Both the position numbers and the translations under genes were made by a program. Below are positions 6,027 through 7,219 of a DNA stretch of 7,219 nt, piece after piece; position 1 is the first letter of the stretch, and each line of letters begins with the position of its first letter. Source of the DNA: Bacteroidota bacterium (lineage in GTDB: Bacteria; Bacteroidota; Ignavibacteria; UBA10030); contig JALONE010000039.1 of NCBI GenBank assembly GCA_025455125.1, forward strand, positions 1 through 7,219, given 5' to 3'. The notes below the pieces were generated by a model. The model did not search any database. It saw only the letters and a program-made list of their open reading frames with translations, and had not been told where the DNA came from.

Positions 6027-6521
6027 ATGGCCGCCGTTGAAAGTGGTCAACCGCGCGCAGCCCAGAAGGGCAAGCGCAAGAAGAGACGCCGCGCCAATGT
6101 CCGCATTGACATGACGCCACTTGTCGATGTGGTGATGCTCCTGCTGACCTTCTTCATGCTCACGACGGTGTTCAGCAAACCGCAGACAATGGAGCTGAAC
6201 CTGCCGCCGGATGACGACGTGAAGATCGAGGTCGGCGAGTCGTCGCTGTTGACGCTGCGCGTTGCGCCGGATTTCACCATCTTCTGGAACAAGGGGAGCA
6301 ATCCGAAACTCGAGAGGATCACGTTCCCTGAGCTTCGCAAGTTCCTCATGGAAGAACTCCGGAATAATCCCAAACTCATCACGTTGGTCAAGGTGGACCG
6401 TGATGCGACCTACAACAACATGGTCGACATCATGGACGAACTGAATCTGGCCAACATCACCCGCTTCAGTCTCGCTCCGATGAAGGACGACGACAAAAAG
6501 CTGATGTCGAAAGCAGGGTAA
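6027..6521 (+). CDS. exbD: ExbD-family biopolymer transport protein, second copy
   Basis: A 164-residue second ExbD. It has a strongly basic cytoplasmic tail (KGKRKKRRR, 14-22), then RIDMTPLVDVVMLLLTFFM (27-45), which is residue-for-residue the same as in the first copy, with D34 as proton-carrying aspartate. The membrane segment is about 32-49 and the periplasmic domain ends in NNMVDIMDELNLANITRFSLAP. The periplasmic halves of the two copies have diverged much more than the membrane helices. The ribosome site AAAGGAG (6013-6019) lies inside the end of the first copy. Paired exbD genes are known from Bacteroidota and Xanthomonas; the two may form mixed ExbD dimers inside one ExbB ring (inference). 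Confidence 0.92.
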   Translation: MAAVESGQPRAAQKGKRKKRRRANVRIDMTPLVDVVMLLLTFFMLTTVFSKPQTMELNLPPDDDVKIEVGESSLLTLRVAPDFTIFWNKGSNPKLERITFPELRKFLMEELRNNPKLITLVKVDRDATYNNMVDIMDELNLANITRFSLAPMKDDDKKLMSKAG

Positions 6522-6530
6522 GGAGGATCT

Positions 6531-7219
6531 ATGGCAGAATCTCTCGTTGTTCCCTACGTCGGCAGCGGCTACGGTGCGGTCGAACTCAAACAGGTCTATC
6601 AGAAGTACATGGCCTACGCGATCGTGATTGCTTCCGTCTCCATCGCGTCGTTCGTCGGGTCCTATCATGTGATCCAGTGGCTCTCGGAAGAGGAAGAACC
6701 GATGCACACGGTCCGGATCATGAAGTACACGGACTTGGGACCTCCTCCGTCGCTGCAGAGCAATCAGGCGGCGCCGGCCGTCGCGGTTTCCGGTCCCGCC
6801 GTGAGGCCCAGCGTCGGTATCCCCGTCCCGGTTCCTGATGCCGAGGTGAGCCCCGAGCAAACCATCGCATCGCAGACGGAACTGAGCGCGCAGGCTGCTC
6901 CCTCGCTCGATGTCGGTGATGGCACCGGAGGCGGTGCGATCGAGCAGGATCTGAGAATCGAAGACGAGGGGCCTCCCCCGGACTTCGTCCCGTACGAGAA
7001 AGAACCCACGGTCGTCAAGAAGATCGATCCGAAGTATCCGGAGATCGCCCTTCGCGCCGGCTTGGAAGGGAATGTCTACGTGAAGGTGTGGGTCGACAAG
7101 GAAGGGAAGGTCCGCAAGGTCGTCGTGTTGAAGAGCGACGCTGAGATCTTCAACGAGGCGGCCATCGAGGCTGCGAAGCAATGGGTCTTCACCCCCGCCG
7201 TGATGCAGAAAGGTCCTGT
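6531..7219 (+). CDS. tonB: TonB-family energy transducer protein (tonB-2), 3' end missing
   Basis: A second TonB, open at the window end after 229 codons; about 10-20 residues are probably missing, judged from tonB-1. Reading the frame gives a cytoplasmic N-terminus, membrane segment about 27-46, an acidic SEEEE stretch just outside it (52-56), a Pro/Ala/Gly-rich periplasmic spacer (about 57-155) with GDGTGGG (129-135), and the TonB C-terminal domain from about 156. That domain contains YPEIALRAGLEGNVYV (169-184), DKEGKVRKVVV (189-199) and AAIEAAKQWVFTPAVMQKGP (210-229). AGGAGG (6521-6526), four bases before the ATG and overlapping the exbD stop, gives a strong start. As last gene of the exbB-exbD-exbD-tonB operon it is the natural partner of this motor. 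The spacer differs from that of tonB-1 while the C-terminal domain is shared. Confidence 0.92.
   Translation, partial: MAESLVVPYVGSGYGAVELKQVYQKYMAYAIVIASVSIASFVGSYHVIQWLSEEEEPMHTVRIMKYTDLGPPPSLQSNQAAPAVAVSGPAVRPSVGIPVPVPDAEVSPEQTIASQTELSAQAAPSLDVGDGTGGGAIEQDLRIEDEGPPPDFVPYEKEPTVVKKIDPKYPEIALRAGLEGNVYVKVWVDKEGKVRKVVVLKSDAEIFNEAAIEAAKQWVFTPAVMQKGP

Noticed and set aside
5967..7181. Long open frame on the - strand across exbD-2 and tonB-2
   Set aside because: It is antisense to two clearly recognised genes. Its composition is Arg/His/Asp-rich without motifs, and it has no ribosome site.
1..7219. CRISPR arrays, tRNA/rRNA genes, insertion sequences or phage attachment sites
   Set aside because: No regularly spaced repeats, cloverleaf-like segments, transposase reading frames or terminal inverted repeats were seen; the window is almost fully occupied by the seven genes and two leaders.

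Overview
The window holds seven genes, all on the + strand, in three transcription blocks. Everything points to a Gram-negative bacterium. The ExbB has an extra N-terminal membrane segment, two ExbD genes lie in tandem, and the TonB proteins are of the short C-terminal type. By family knowledge this is closest to the Bacteroidota/Chlorobiota/Ignavibacteriota (FCB) lineage. The base composition is moderately GC-rich by eye, and the taxon is an inference, not a reading.

Layout: (1) 23-3192, a two-component pair: a membrane sensor histidine kinase (HAMP-PAS-HisKA-HATPase) overlapping by one base an NtrC-family response regulator with receiver, sigma-54-interacting AAA+ and Fis-type DNA-binding domains. 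(2) 3193-4160, a 239-base leader followed by a monocistronic tonB-like gene. (3) 4161-7219, a 244-base leader followed by an operon: a small STAS-domain (anti-anti-sigma type) protein, exbB, exbD, a second exbD, and a second tonB cut by the window end.

The most interesting content is in the two leaders. Each has a well-formed sigma-54 (-24/-12) promoter: TGGCAC-N5-TTGCA at 3345-3360 and TGGTAC-N5-TTGCC at 4332-4347. Upstream of each promoter lie two copies of a 17-bp element of the form T-GGGG-N7-CCCC-A/G. The copies are 77 bp apart (3192, 3269) in the first leader and 78 bp apart (4165, 4243) in the second, at about -94/-171 and -107/-185 from the predicted transcription starts. This is the geometry expected of enhancer sites for an NtrC-type activator, and such an activator is encoded directly upstream.

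The working model (inference) is a self-contained signalling circuit. The kinase senses an envelope signal and phosphorylates the regulator. The regulator binds the paired sites and switches on, through sigma-54 RNA polymerase, both a free-standing TonB and a full ExbB-ExbD-ExbD-TonB energy-transduction complex, together with a STAS-domain protein. The promoters also settle two start codons: the longer reading frames of tonB-1 (from 3270) and of the STAS gene (from 4318) begin upstream of the promoters, so the starts at 3432 and 4405 are preferred.
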